DNA of 64,000 bases from Propionibacteriaceae bacterium (lineage in GTDB: Bacteria; Actinomycetota; Actinomycetes; Propionibacteriales; Propionibacteriaceae): the NCBI GenBank assembly GCA_031262485.1, contig JAISHO010000012.1, positions 1-64,000 of the forward strand, in the 5' to 3' direction. Shown piece after piece: positions 12,094 to 21,352 of the stretch. A model generated the notes under the pieces. The model ran no database searches and was not told the origin of the DNA. It saw nothing but the letters and a program-made list of their open reading frames with translations. How positions within the stretch are numbered: position 1 is the first letter of the stretch; every line of letters starts with the position of its first letter. The position numbers and the translations under genes are program-made.

Positions 12094-12945
12094 TCAGAGC
12101 CCCGCTCCCACCCTTCGCTGCTGGGCGACGGCGGTGGTGTAGAGGCACACGGCGGCGGCGGTGGCGAGGTTGAGGCTCTCGGCCCTCCCCCACATCGGGA
12201 TCCGCACCGTCTCGTCGGCCAGGCTTCGCCCCGCCTCGTCGAGTCCGGTCGCCTCGGTGCCGAAGACCCAGGCCACCGGCGCGCCGAGATCCCCTCGAGC
12301 GTCCAGCTCCGCCAGATCGTCGCTTCCTTCGCCATCGGTGGCGAGGACGCGCAATCCGGCGCCCCGTAGACGAGCCACAGTGTCGGGCAGATCGGCTCCG
12401 GTGACGAGGGGAAGGTGGAAGAGGCTGCCAGTCGTCGAGCGGACCACCTTCGGGTTGACCGGTTCGACCGATCCCTCGGTGAAGACGACGGCGTCGGCGC
12501 CGAACGCGTCGGCGCACCGGATGACCGCCCCGGCGTTGCCCGGATCGCGGATACGGTCGCAGACGACGACGAGACGCGGCCGCTCGGGAAAACCGTCCCA
12601 TCCCCAGGTCGGGGTCCGCCCGATGGCGACGACTCCCTGGGAGGTGACGGTGTCGGCCAATCCGGCGATGACGTCGTCGCCGACGAGTTCGTAGCCCCTC
12701 TCGGCGCCGGGGCCGGTGGCGAGATCGGGATGACGACGGGCGGCAGCCGCTGTCATGAGAAGACGGACGACCAGCCCGGCCTGTTGCGCCTCCCGGACGG
12801 CCTGGGGCCCCTCGATGAGGAATTGGCCCGTCTTGGCGCGCCCGGAACGGGTCGACAAACGACGAGCCAACCGGGTGAAGCCAGGTGTGGCCGACCCAGT
12901 TGGCTCATCTCCGGCGGGCCGCCCCGCCGACGACGGGGCAGTCAC
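12094..12945 (-). CDS. TrmH/SpoU-family RNA 2'-O-methyltransferase
   Basis: Predicted SAM-dependent 2'-O-ribose methyltransferase acting on rRNA or tRNA. The 283-residue protein has an N-terminal substrate-binding domain (FLIEGPQAVREA near 40) and a C-terminal SPOUT knot with the three family motifs: DRIRDPGNAGAVIRCADAFG near 130-150, the VFGTEATGL block, and IPMWGRAESLNLATAAAV. The start is a GTG at 12945. Its position just after rplT is common in actinobacteria and suggests an rRNA target, but the exact nucleotide cannot be read from sequence. Confidence 0.9.
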   Translation of the reverse strand: MTAPSSAGRPAGDEPTGSATPGFTRLARRLSTRSGRAKTGQFLIEGPQAVREAQQAGLVVRLLMTAAAARRHPDLATGPGAERGYELVGDDVIAGLADTVTSQGVVAIGRTPTWGWDGFPERPRLVVVCDRIRDPGNAGAVIRCADAFGADAVVFTEGSVEPVNPKVVRSTTGSLFHLPLVTGADLPDTVARLRGAGLRVLATDGEGSDDLAELDARGDLGAPVAWVFGTEATGLDEAGRSLADETVRIPMWGRAESLNLATAAAVCLYTTAVAQQRRVGAGL

Positions 12946-12955
12946 CGGGTGATCG

Positions 12956-13330
12956 TCATTCCGCGGGAGCGGCGTTGGCGACCGCTTCCTTCGACAAGGC
13001 GACGAGGGCGGAGAACGCGCCCGGATCCGTCACGGCCAGATCGGCCAGGATCTTGCGGTCGACTTCGACGCCGGCCAGTTTGAGGCCGTTGATGAAGCGG
13101 TTGTAGGTCATCCCCTCGGCGCGGGCCGCGGCGTTGATCCGCTGGATCCACAACGAACGGAAATCGCCCTTGCGGTCCTTACGGTCACGGTAGGAATAGG
13201 TATATGAGTGAAGGAGCTGTTCCTTCGCCTTACGGTAGAGACGAGACCGTTGCCCCCGATAACCGGAGGCTTGGTCGAGCACCTCACGGCGCTTCTTGTG
13301 CGCGTTGACCGAACGCTTAACGCGAGCCAT
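12956..13330 (-). CDS. rplT: 50S ribosomal protein L20
   Basis: Large-subunit assembly protein that binds 23S rRNA early. The 124-residue sequence begins [14 protein letters not shown] and keeps the family body ([15 protein letters not shown], then [18 protein letters not shown]). It is the third gene of the classical infC-rpmI-rplT group. Confidence 0.98.
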   Translation of the reverse strand: MARVKRSVNAHKKRREVLDQASGYRGQRSRLYRKAKEQLLHSYTYSYRDRKDRKGDFRSLWIQRINAAARAEGMTYNRFINGLKLAGVEVDRKILADLAVTDPGAFSALVALSKEAVANAAPAE

Positions 13331-13364
13331 TGTGTGTTCTCCTTAAATCGGATCGAGGGGACAA

Positions 13365-13559
13365 TCAGATGCCGAGCAGACGACGAACCTTGCGGGCGTC
13401 GCCCGTCTCAAGGCTGGCGTCCGGCATGAGACGACGTGTCCGGCGGCTCGACTTGTGTTCGTTGAGGTGGCGCTTGCCAGCCTGACGATGGGTGATCTTG
13501 CCCGTGCCCGTCACCTTGAACCGCTTCTTGGTGCCCGAGTGGCTCTTCATCTTCGGCAT
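13365..13559 (-). CDS. rpmI: 50S ribosomal protein L35
   Basis: Small basic ribosomal protein of 64 residues starting [18 protein letters not shown], the standard L35 N terminus. It lies 34 bp ahead of rplT and 52 bp after infC on the same strand. Confidence 0.98.
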   Translation of the reverse strand: MPKMKSHSGTKKRFKVTGTGKITHRQAGKRHLNEHKSSRRTRRLMPDASLETGDARKVRRLLGI

Positions 13560-13611
13560 GCTCGCTCCGTTCTATTCCGTTTTCTCATTGATGACATCGA
13601 CGCTGGGGTGA

Positions 13612-14307
13612 TCAGACCAAGTCGATGTCAGGGTCCATGTTGTCGGCAGGGCCGCGCTTCTTCTTCGTGGGTTTCGCCGCCGTCTCGGAGGCTTTGCGCG
13701 ATTCGGCCAGCTCTCGTTGTTCGGCTTCGTGATCGGCGGCCCGTTCCGCGGCCTTGCGTTCTTTCTCCGCCTTGGCTTCGATCCGCGCTTCCGACTTCTT
13801 CCGCGTCGGGGCCAACACCATGATCATGTTGCGACCGTCTTGACGCGGCGCCGCCTCGACGACGCCGTCGGCTTCGACTTCTTGGGCCAGTTTCGTCAGC
13901 AAATTGAGCCCGAGTTCGGGACGGCTCTGTTCCCGGCCCCGGAACATGATGGTGACTTTGACCTTGTCGCCGCCGCGCAGGAAGCGCACGACATGGCCTT
14001 TCTTCGTCTCGTAGTCGTGGTCGTCGATCTTCGGACGCAGCTTCATCTCTTTGATGAGCGTGTTCGTCTGATTGCGCCGCGACTCCCGGGCCTTCTGGGC
14101 GTTATCGTATTTCCACTTGCCGTAATCCATGATCTTGACGACCGGTGGACGGGCGGTGGGAGCGATCTCGACAAGGTCGAGCCCGGCCGCCTCGGCCCGC
14201 TTGTGGGCCTCTTCGATCCGGACGATGCCGACCTGCTCCCCATCGGCTGCGACGAGCCTGACTTCGGGGACGCGGATACGATCGTTGATACGCGGTTCAG
14301 TGCTGAT
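13612..14307 (-). CDS. infC: translation initiation factor IF-3 (ATC start codon)
   Basis: Binds the 30S subunit and checks start-codon pairing. The N-terminal domain ([15 protein letters not shown] to about residue 75), the linker and the C-terminal domain ([20 protein letters not shown] region) are intact, followed by a Lys/Glu-rich tail of about 50 residues that many actinobacterial IF-3s have. The start is the ATC at 14307. It is preceded by AGGAGG six bases upstream and gives ISTEPRIN, the usual N terminus. Non-AUG starts are the known basis of infC autoregulation, because IF-3 discriminates against them. A GTG-started extension to 14376 exists but lacks family support. Confidence 0.93.
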   Translation of the reverse strand: MSTEPRINDRIRVPEVRLVAADGEQVGIVRIEEAHKRAEAAGLDLVEIAPTARPPVVKIMDYGKWKYDNAQKARESRRNQTNTLIKEMKLRPKIDDHDYETKKGHVVRFLRGGDKVKVTIMFRGREQSRPELGLNLLTKLAQEVEADGVVEAAPRQDGRNMIMVLAPTRKKSEARIEAKAEKERKAAERAADHEAEQRELAESRKASETAAKPTKKKRGPADNMDPDIDLV

Positions 14308-14521
14308 GAGTCCTCCTGGATCGAACACCGGGCAAAGGCACGCGAGCATCGTTCGACCCAGGGACACGGCCCACACAAGGGGCGATCCCTCGAGGACCCG
14401 GCCGATCAGGACCGACTCGGGTGGGAGAAACTCCGCTTACGTAAGGTAGATGGAAACCTACCGCCGGTCAGTGTACCTCTTCACGCCAGCGCACGCCAAC
14501 CGCTCACGTCGTCGGGACATC
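14308..14521 (-). promoter_or_regulatory. infC leader / intergenic region
   Basis: The 214-bp gap between the hisG stop and infC holds no gene. On the minus strand it contains a small hairpin, GTAGGTTTCCATCTACC at about 14443-14459, just where an infC transcript would begin, and the strong AGGAGG of infC at its end. A regulatory role is inferred. Confidence 0.4.
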
Positions 14522-15376
14522 TCACAGACGAGCGGCGGAGACGTCGGTGACGAGGATGGCCCGCGCTCCGGCCTCCCAGAGGCGATCGATGAGCCCCTGG
14601 TGGCCCCGACGTGGCACGAGCGTGCGCACGGCGTTCCATCCCTCCTTGGCCAGCGGAGAGACCGTCGGACCCTCGAGCCCGGGGGCGAGGGCGACGAGAG
14701 CGTCGAGCGCGTCGGCCGGAGCGTCGAAGTCGACGAGGACGTAGTCGCGCGCCACCATGATCCCGGCCAGACGGCGCAGGAGTTGAGTCTTCCCCTCGGA
14801 GGCGGCGCCGCCGTCGCCCTCGATGAGGATGCCCTCGGAGCGCAGGATGACGTCGCCGACGATCTCAAGACCGGCTTTGCGCAGCGTCGAGCCCGTCTCG
14901 ACGACGTCGGCGATGGCGTCGGCCACCCCTAAACGGATGGCCGATTCGACCGCCCCGTCGAGGCGGATGAGCCGGCAATCGACGCCGTGGGAATCGAGGT
15001 AGGTCTGGAGCAGACCGGGATAGCTCGTCGCGATGCGGCGCCCGGCGAGATCCTCCAACGAGGAGAACTGCCCGGCTGGCGCGGCGAAGCGGAAGGTCGT
15101 CGCCCCGAAACCGAGCGCCATGACCTCGTGGGCCTCGGCGCCGGAGTCGAGCAGCATGTCGCGCCCGGTGATCCCGAGATCGAGCGTGCCCTCCCCCACA
15201 TAGACGGCGATGTCGTGAGGACGCAGGTAGTAGAACTCGACCTGGTTGGCCTCGTCGACGAGGACGAGATCCTTGGTGTCCCAGCGTTGGCGGTAACCGG
15301 CCTCGGCCAGCATCGTGGCGGAGGCTTCGGCCAGGGCGCCTTTGTTAGGGACGGCGATCTTGAGCAGGGATGTCAC
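14522..15376 (-). CDS. hisG: ATP phosphoribosyltransferase
   Basis: First enzyme of histidine synthesis, joining ATP and PRPP. At 284 residues it is the long form, with a periplasmic-binding-protein-like catalytic core (KIAVPNKGAL at 6-15, DLGITGRDML, the PRPP loop around ADAIADVVETGSTLR) and a C-terminal ACT-like histidine-sensing domain from about 210. The start is a GTG at 15376 overlapping the upstream stop (GTGA). hisE, which often precedes hisG in actinobacteria, is not here. Confidence 0.95.
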   Translation of the reverse strand: MTSLLKIAVPNKGALAEASATMLAEAGYRQRWDTKDLVLVDEANQVEFYYLRPHDIAVYVGEGTLDLGITGRDMLLDSGAEAHEVMALGFGATTFRFAAPAGQFSSLEDLAGRRIATSYPGLLQTYLDSHGVDCRLIRLDGAVESAIRLGVADAIADVVETGSTLRKAGLEIVGDVILRSEGILIEGDGGAASEGKTQLLRRLAGIMVARDYVLVDFDAPADALDALVALAPGLEGPTVSPLAKEGWNAVRTLVPRRGHQGLIDRLWEAGARAILVTDVSAARL

Positions 15377-16344
15377 GGGCTAACCGTACCCTGGGGCTCC
15401 GACGTCGACTGGCCCATCCCATCAGCCTCGACGGCTCCGGCTTTGGCGAGCAACGCGGCGGCCAGCTTGGCCCCCGCCTCGTCGACCATCTCCTCGTCGA
15501 CGACGATGGCGCCGACCGCTCCCCCGGCCTGGCTGAGCGCGGCGTCGTAGGCCGCCACGATGCGTCGGGCCCGTTCCAGCACCGCGCCCGACGGGGTGAA
15601 GATGGCGTTGCCGGCTTCGATCTGATCGGGATGGAGGACCCATTTGCCGTCGTAGCCGAGGGCGTTGGAACGGCGGGCCGAGGCGACGAAACCATCGAGG
15701 TCGCGGATAGCGACGAAGGGCCCGTCGACGGCCTGGAGGCCGTGGGCGCGAGCCGCCATGAGGATCGCCATGAGGGGGTAGTGGAAGGCGTCGGCCGGAT
15801 AACCCTCCGGCTGCGCGCCGACGTTGAGCGACCCCATCCCGGTGGCGGCCATGAAGTCGCCCGGACCGAAGACCAAACTGGCCAAGCGCGGGGAGGCGGC
15901 GGCGATGGCGGAGACGGCGAGCAGACCTCTCGGCTCCTCGATCTGCGCCTCGATCCCGATCGCCCCGACCGGCCAGCCGTTCTCCCGTTCGAGTTGGGTG
16001 AGGACGAGATCGGTGGCGGCGACCATCTGGGGGTCGGTCACCTTGGGCAGGACGATCGCGTCGATCCGATCGCCGGCCCGTCCGACCACCTCCGTCAGAT
16101 CGCCCAGCGTCCACGGGCTCGACCAGTCGTTGACGCGGACGGTGACGAGCCCGGCCCGCCACCCCTCGCCCGAGGTCAGCGCGCCGACGATCCGGGAGCG
16201 GGCCTCGGCTTTGGCGGCTGGGGCGACGGCGTCCTCGAGGTCGAGGAAGACGGCGTCGGCGGCCAGACCGCGCGACTTGGCGATGAAACGATCCGACGAT
16301 CCGGGCACGGCCAGAACCGTCCGGCGAGGCTGGGGCTGCGGCAT
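15373..16344 (-). CDS. HpcH/HpaI-CitE family CoA-ester lyase
   Basis: Predicted TIM-barrel lyase splitting a (S)-malyl-, citramalyl- or citryl-CoA type ester. The 323-residue protein has the N-terminal VPGSSDRFIAKS block, the metal and substrate motifs DAVFLDLEDAVAP near 30-42, and EAQIEEPRG and FGPGDFMA further on, as in CitE/Mcl proteins. No citD, citF or glyoxylate-cycle partner is adjacent, so the substrate is open. It is coupled to hisG by a 4-bp overlap, an odd pairing that is probably only transcriptional. Confidence 0.85.
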   Translation of the reverse strand: MPQPQPRRTVLAVPGSSDRFIAKSRGLAADAVFLDLEDAVAPAAKAEARSRIVGALTSGEGWRAGLVTVRVNDWSSPWTLGDLTEVVGRAGDRIDAIVLPKVTDPQMVAATDLVLTQLERENGWPVGAIGIEAQIEEPRGLLAVSAIAAASPRLASLVFGPGDFMAATGMGSLNVGAQPEGYPADAFHYPLMAILMAARAHGLQAVDGPFVAIRDLDGFVASARRSNALGYDGKWVLHPDQIEAGNAIFTPSGAVLERARRIVAAYDAALSQAGGAVGAIVVDEEMVDEAGAKLAAALLAKAGAVEADGMGQSTSEPQGTVSP

Positions 16345-16429
16345 GGCGGCACTCTACGCCTCCGGCCCCTCCTCGCCGCCTCATCCTCTTCCCAGAACGG
16401 TCCCACCGCGGTGCCCTAAGGTCAGATGT

Positions 16430-17692
16430 GTGAATGTCAAGACCGCGAGCATTTTCATTTTGCGACTACGGGGGATCTCGATCGTCGACACCGGGGGCGA
16501 CTCCCTCGGCGTGCTGCGCGACGTCGTCGTCCACCTGCGCCACGGGCATCGTCCGCCCCGGGTCAAAGGCGTCATCATGGAGTTGTTCGCCCGCCGGCGG
16601 GTCTACGTGCCGATGGAGCGGGTCTATTCGAACGACGCCATGCAAGTCGTCGTCTCCGGCACCGTCAACACTCGGCGTTTCCACCGCCGTGAGGGCGAGA
16701 TCCTCGTCATCGACGATCTCCTCGACCGCCAGACCGTCCGGCGTGGGGCGACGACGGCGTCGTCGATCTACGACGTCTCGATGGCGCCGGGGCGGGCCGG
16801 CGAGTGGGAGCTCAACCAGGTCGCCCTGCGTCCGGTGCCGCGCAGCCGGTGGTCCTCCCGCGGGCCGATCACGATCGCGACCTGGGCCGATGTGCCCGAC
16901 CTCAGCCCCTCGGCCGCCGCGGCCGACCACGAGCTCTCCGGGCTGCTCGACATGAAACCGGCCGACGTCGCCCGGGAACTGCACGACATGCCCGCCTCCC
17001 GCCGCCTCGAAGTGGCCCACGCCCTCGACGACCGCCACCTGGCCGACGCCCTCGAGGAATTGCCGGAGGACGAGCAGGTCGCGCTCATCTCGCTGCTCGA
17101 TCCGGAGCGGGCGGCCGATGTGCTCGAGGAGATGGATCCCGACGACGCCGCCGATCTCATCGCCGACCTGCCCTCGGAGACGGCCGAAGTCCTCCTCACC
17201 CGGATGCGCCCCGAGGACGCCCAGGATGTCCGCGACCTCCTCGCTTACAACGAGGATTCCGCCGGAGGCATGATGACGCCGGAACCGGTCATCCTTCCCC
17301 CCGACGCGACCGTCGCCGACGCTCTCGCCCTCGTGCGGATCGAGGACATCCCAGCCGCGTTGGCCGGGATGGTCTTCGTCTGCCGTCCACCGCTCGACGC
17401 CCCGACCGGTCGTTTCCTCGGCGGCGTCCACCTCCAACGGCTCCTGCGCGAGCCTCCCTCGGAGATGGTCTCCGGGCTCATCGACCAGAACCTCCAACCA
17501 CTCTCCCCCGACGACTCCCTCGCCGCCATCTCCCGCGCCTTCGCCACCTACGACATGGTCGTCGCACCGGTCGTCGATTCGGAATCCCGCCTGCTCGGGG
17601 CCGTCACCGTCGACGACGTGCTCGACCACATGCTGCCGGAGGACTGGCGTGGCATCCAGCTCGATCAACCAGCCGCCGACAACGAGGAGTGA
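16430..17692 (+). CDS. CBS-domain protein with MgtE-type N-terminal domain
   Basis: A soluble 420-residue protein with a PRC-barrel-like N-terminal part (residues about 1-110), a magnesium-transporter MgtE intracellular N domain of helical repeats (ADVARELHDMP, ALEELPEDEQ, ADVLEEMDPDDAADLI, about 170-270), and two CBS motifs (SAGGMMTPEP near 285 and the pair ending TVDDVLDHML). The membrane channel of MgtE is missing, so it is not itself a transporter; an Mg or nucleotide-sensing role is a guess. The GTG at 16430 is the best start (VNVKTASIF). The next gene follows after 3 bp. Confidence 0.85.
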   Translation: MNVKTASIFILRLRGISIVDTGGDSLGVLRDVVVHLRHGHRPPRVKGVIMELFARRRVYVPMERVYSNDAMQVVVSGTVNTRRFHRREGEILVIDDLLDRQTVRRGATTASSIYDVSMAPGRAGEWELNQVALRPVPRSRWSSRGPITIATWADVPDLSPSAAAADHELSGLLDMKPADVARELHDMPASRRLEVAHALDDRHLADALEELPEDEQVALISLLDPERAADVLEEMDPDDAADLIADLPSETAEVLLTRMRPEDAQDVRDLLAYNEDSAGGMMTPEPVILPPDATVADALALVRIEDIPAALAGMVFVCRPPLDAPTGRFLGGVHLQRLLREPPSEMVSGLIDQNLQPLSPDDSLAAISRAFATYDMVVAPVVDSESRLLGAVTVDDVLDHMLPEDWRGIQLDQPAADNEE

Positions 17693-17695
17693 GCC

Positions 17696-18241
17696 ATGGC
17701 CCGACCCCGCAAACGCGTCGACCTCGACCGTCTCGACACCCCTGGACCCCGCCGCCGCAGCATCATCCCCAAACCGAAGAGCGATCCGGATCGTTTCGGC
17801 CGTTTCGCCGAAGCCTTCGCCCGGAGCATGGGCACGGCCAACTTCCTCTTCTGGATGACGTTGTTCATCATCGTCTGGGTCGTCGTCAACACACTGCTGG
17901 GCAAGGATCGCGCCTTCGACTGGTTCCCCTTCATCCTGCTCAACCTCTTCTTCTCGGTCCAGGCCTCCTATGCCTCCCCGCTCATCCTCTTGGCGACGAA
18001 CCGTCAGGAGGCGCGCGACCGGATCTCGGTCGAATCCGACCGTAAACAAGCCTCGCAATCCCGAGCCGACATGGAGTTCTTGGCTCGGGAGATCGCCAGC
18101 TTGCGGATGCGCGTCAACGACATGGCGACACGTGATTTCATCCGATCCGAGTTGCGTGAACTGGTCGAGGAGTTGGATCGTCGCGAGAACGTCCCTGAAC
18201 GCGAACCGGCCGCCTCCGGCCGCGAGAAGACGACGTCATGA
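17696..18241 (+). CDS. DUF1003 membrane protein
   Basis: A 181-residue member of the DUF1003 family, function unknown. It has a basic N terminus, two membrane helices (about 43-65 and 76-98, the second followed by LLATNRQEARDR typical of the family) and a cytoplasmic coiled-coil-prone tail. It lies 3 bp after the CBS gene and 16 bp before mrp, an association that I recall also occurs in mycobacteria. Confidence 0.88.
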   Translation: MARPRKRVDLDRLDTPGPRRRSIIPKPKSDPDRFGRFAEAFARSMGTANFLFWMTLFIIVWVVVNTLLGKDRAFDWFPFILLNLFFSVQASYASPLILLATNRQEARDRISVESDRKQASQSRADMEFLAREIASLRMRVNDMATRDFIRSELRELVEELDRRENVPEREPAASGREKTTS

Positions 18242-18257
18242 CGGTAGGGTGTCCCCC

Positions 18258-19424
18258 GTGACTGACACCGAACACCCCCTCGCCGGCCCAGTCCGGGCCG
18301 CTTTGCACCACGTTTTCGATCCCGAGTTGAACCGTCCGATCACCGACCTCGGCATGGTCGAGAAGATCGACGTCGACGATGAGAACCGGGTCACCGTCCG
18401 CCTCCTCTTGACGACGGCAGGTTGTCCGTTGCGCGCCCGGTTGACCAACGATGTCACCGAAGCTGTGCTCGGCGTCGACGGCGTCGCCGACGCCCGGGTC
18501 GAGATCGGCGTCATGAACGAGGAGCAGCGCGAAGCCGTTCGCACGACGATGCGCGGCGGCATGCCGGAACGCCTCATCCCCTTCGCCCAACCGGGCAATC
18601 CCACCCGGGTCATCGCTGTCGCCTCCGGCAAGGGCGGGGTCGGCAAATCCTCCATCGCTGTGAACTTGGCCTGCGCTTTGGCGGCCTCCGGCAAGGATGT
18701 CGGCCTCATCGACGCCGACATCTACGGCCACTCGGTGCCCGACCTGCTCGGCATCGATCCCGAGGACGGCCCGACGACGATCGAGGGGATCGACATGATC
18801 ACCCCGGTCGAGGCACGCGGGCTCAAGGTGATGTCGATCGGCATGATGAAGCCGAGCCGTGACCAGGTCGTCGCCTGGCGGGGGCCGATCCTCGACCGGG
18901 TCATCAACCAGTTCCTCACCGACGTGCTGTGGGGCGATCTCGACTTCCTCGTCATCGACCTGCCGCCGGGCACCGGCGACATCCAGATCGGACTGGGGCA
19001 GAAACTGCCCAACGCCGAGGTCATCGTCGTGACGACTCCGCAGGCCGCCGCGATCGAGATCGCCGAGCGGGCCGGCACCATGGCCGACATGCTTCACCAG
19101 CGCGTCATCGGAGTCATCGAGAACCTCAGCTATCTCGACACCGAGTGCCCCCACTGCCACCAGACCCACCGGGTCGACCTCTTCGGCCAGGGCGGTGGAG
19201 CGGAAGTCGCCGCCAGCTTGAGCCAACGGCTCGGTTACGAGGTGCCGCTGTTGGCCGAGGTTCCGATCGAACCAGCCGCCCGGACCGCCGGCGACGAGGG
19301 CGTGCCCTTCGTGCTGGCCAGCCCCCCGACGCGGGCGGGATCCGTCATCGGCGGCGTGGCCGAGCGGCTCGCCGCCAAGAAGCGCAACCTGGCCGGGCTG
19401 CAGTTAGGGCTTCAACCCGCCTGA
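18258..19424 (+). CDS. mrp: Mrp/ApbC family P-loop ATPase, Fe-S cluster carrier
   Basis: Likely scaffold or carrier for Fe-S clusters in the cytoplasm. The 388-residue protein starts with a MIP18/DUF59 domain (residues about 8-90), then a deviant Walker A GKGGVGKSS near 122-130, a switch region with DLPPGTGD, and the cluster-binding CPHC pair near 300. The start is a GTG at 18258, because it places the DUF59 domain at the N terminus; the longer frame overlaps DUF1003. Confidence 0.94.
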   Translation: MTDTEHPLAGPVRAALHHVFDPELNRPITDLGMVEKIDVDDENRVTVRLLLTTAGCPLRARLTNDVTEAVLGVDGVADARVEIGVMNEEQREAVRTTMRGGMPERLIPFAQPGNPTRVIAVASGKGGVGKSSIAVNLACALAASGKDVGLIDADIYGHSVPDLLGIDPEDGPTTIEGIDMITPVEARGLKVMSIGMMKPSRDQVVAWRGPILDRVINQFLTDVLWGDLDFLVIDLPPGTGDIQIGLGQKLPNAEVIVVTTPQAAAIEIAERAGTMADMLHQRVIGVIENLSYLDTECPHCHQTHRVDLFGQGGGAEVAASLSQRLGYEVPLLAEVPIEPAARTAGDEGVPFVLASPPTRAGSVIGGVAERLAAKKRNLAGLQLGLQPA

Positions 19425-19497
19425 TCCGCGCTCGCGGACACGACGTCATGGCCGTCGGGGCAGTGCTCCGGCGGCCATCGTCGTTGTGGGGTTCCCA

Positions 19498-20388
19498 CTA
19501 GAGCCCGGCGGCGTCGAGCAGGCCGATGAACGTGGCCACCTGATCGGCCGTCGCGTCGACGAGCGGGAGACGGACCGATCCGGGCGCGAACCCGCGGGCG
19601 GCCAAGCCGGCTTTGACGAGCAGGACGCCCTGAGTGGCGAAGACGCCCCGGTAGACGGGGAGGAGACGACGGTAGATCGACAACGCCTCCCCCTGATCGC
19701 CTCGGTTCCAGGCGGCGATGAGATCGGCCGTGAGAGCGCCAGTGAGATGGGTCGAGGTGCCGACGAGCCCGCTCCCTCCGACAGCGAGAAGGGGCAGCAC
19801 CATGGCGTCGTCGCCGGCGTAATAAGCCAAGTCGGTGTCGGCGATGAGCCGGGCCGAGCTGGCGATGTTGCCCTTGGCGTCTTTGACGGCTGTGATCCGG
19901 GGATGGGCGGCCAGGGCGGCCAGGCTCTCCTCGTCGACCGGCACGCCGGCCCGGTGCGGGATGTCGTAGATCATGACGGGAAGATCGGTCGTGTCAGCGA
20001 CGGCTCCGAAGTGGGCGACGATCCCCGCCTGGGGCGGGCGCGAGTAATAGGGCGTGACGACGAGGAGCCCGTGGGCCCCGGCGTCAGCGGCCTGTTCGGC
20101 CAAGCGCTGGGTGTGGGCGGTGTCGTTCGTGCCGATCCCGGCGACGACGACGGCCCGATCGCCGACCGCCTCGGCGACCACACGCACCAGGGCACGTTTC
20201 TCATCGTCGGTGGTGGTCGGCGCCTCCCCCGTCGTCCCGTTGACGACGATGCCGTCGTTGCGTTGATCGTCGACGAGATGGACGGCCAAGCGGCGCGCCT
20301 CGTCGATGTCGACGGCGCCGTCAGCGGTGAACGGCGTCACCATCGCGGTGAGCAGACGCCCGAATGGAGTGGGAGGGGAAGTCGCCAT
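19498..20388 (-). CDS. dapA: 4-hydroxy-tetrahydrodipicolinate synthase
   Basis: Condenses pyruvate with aspartate semialdehyde in lysine/diaminopimelate synthesis. The 296-residue TIM barrel shows the substrate loop GTTGEAPT, the catalytic tyrosine in VTPYYSRPP, and the Schiff-base lysine in AVKDAKGN. The ATG at 20388 (MATSPPTPFGRLL) fits family length; a longer frame to 20463 is not needed. It is convergent with mrp and divergent from the methyltransferase. dapE and dapD are nearby. Confidence 0.95.
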   Translation of the reverse strand: MATSPPTPFGRLLTAMVTPFTADGAVDIDEARRLAVHLVDDQRNDGIVVNGTTGEAPTTTDDEKRALVRVVAEAVGDRAVVVAGIGTNDTAHTQRLAEQAADAGAHGLLVVTPYYSRPPQAGIVAHFGAVADTTDLPVMIYDIPHRAGVPVDEESLAALAAHPRITAVKDAKGNIASSARLIADTDLAYYAGDDAMVLPLLAVGGSGLVGTSTHLTGALTADLIAAWNRGDQGEALSIYRRLLPVYRGVFATQGVLLVKAGLAARGFAPGSVRLPLVDATADQVATFIGLLDAAGL

Positions 20389-20560
20389 GGCGTCATCGTA
20401 GCCAGGCTCGAGGATCCTCCCCCGCTTTCGACACTGTGTGGTCACGGACACCACCAGGTCCACCGCCCCGGCTGCTCAAGAAACAATCAGGAATCGTTTA
20501 TCCTTAGTGCCAGACGGTCCCGGGCTCCACGATGCGGGACTCATCATCTAAGGTGTCAAC

Positions 20561-21214
20561 GTGAGTTCCACAGATCTTTCCCCCGCCGAGGCTCAGGAGG
20601 CCTCTCTCGCCTACGCCGAGATGTTCATCTCCGACAATGAGGCCGCCCGTAAAGCTCGAAAAGCCTCGGCCGATCTCGGGGTCTCACCGGTCAGCCGGGG
20701 GGCCGCCCAGACCCTCACCTTCCTCGCTCGCACGATCGCCGCGCAGTCCGTCGTCGAGATCGGCACGGGCGCCGGCGTCTCCGCTCTCGCCCTGTTCGCC
20801 GGCATGAGGCGCGACGGGATCCTCACGAGCATCGACTCCCAAGTCGACCATCACCTGACGGCCCGGGAGATGCTGACGAACGCCGGCATCAAGTATCAGC
20901 GTTTCCGTCTCATCTCAGGCGAGGCGCTCAGCGTGCTGCCGAAATTGGCCGACGAGTCCTACGACCTCGTCTTCATCGACGCCGACCCCATGGAATACCC
21001 CGAATACCTCGAACAGGCGTTGCGCATCCTGCGCCGCGGGGGCATCGTCGCGCTCTACCACGTCCTCCTCGGCGGGACGGTGGCCGATCGAGACAACTAC
21101 GCGGAGAAAACCCTCATCGTCCGCGATTGCCTCGACGCCATCCGTGGCCTCGACGAGTTGACGAGCACCCTCCTGCCCCTCGGCGACGGCCTGCTCGCCG
21201 GGATCAAGAACTAA
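20561..21214 (+). CDS. class I SAM-dependent O-methyltransferase
   Basis: A 217-residue methyltransferase of the catechol/caffeoyl-CoA O-methyltransferase type. The SAM motif VVEIGTGAGVSAL lies near 65-77, the acidic loop TSIDSQ near 95, and the metal-linked VFIDADPMEYPEYLEQAL near 140. The start is GTG at 20561. Its position near glgC and mrp matches a conserved actinobacterial neighbourhood in which the relative is of unknown substrate. A bidirectional terminator follows. Confidence 0.88.
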   Translation: MSSTDLSPAEAQEASLAYAEMFISDNEAARKARKASADLGVSPVSRGAAQTLTFLARTIAAQSVVEIGTGAGVSALALFAGMRRDGILTSIDSQVDHHLTAREMLTNAGIKYQRFRLISGEALSVLPKLADESYDLVFIDADPMEYPEYLEQALRILRRGGIVALYHVLLGGTVADRDNYAEKTLIVRDCLDAIRGLDELTSTLLPLGDGLLAGIKN

Positions 21215-21300
21215 GCACCTGCTCTCCGCCGGCGAATGATCCCGGCGCCACCGGATGCCGCGACCACGTCGGTTGAGGCGCGACAGACCACGAGACCTGC

Positions 21301-21343
21301 CACGAGGGGCGGGCCACCTTCCCTCGGTGGCCCGCCCCTCGTG
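21301..21343. terminator. bidirectional intrinsic terminator
   Basis: A perfect 18-bp stem (21301-21318 with 21326-21343) closes a 7-base loop between the convergent methyltransferase and glgC genes. It is GC-rich and suited to end both transcripts. Confidence 0.85.
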
Positions 21344-21352
21344 TCGTCAAGC

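Noticed and set aside
16466-18058. 530-codon minus-strand open frame
   Set aside because: Antisense to the CBS/MgtE-N and DUF1003 genes, no domain recognised.
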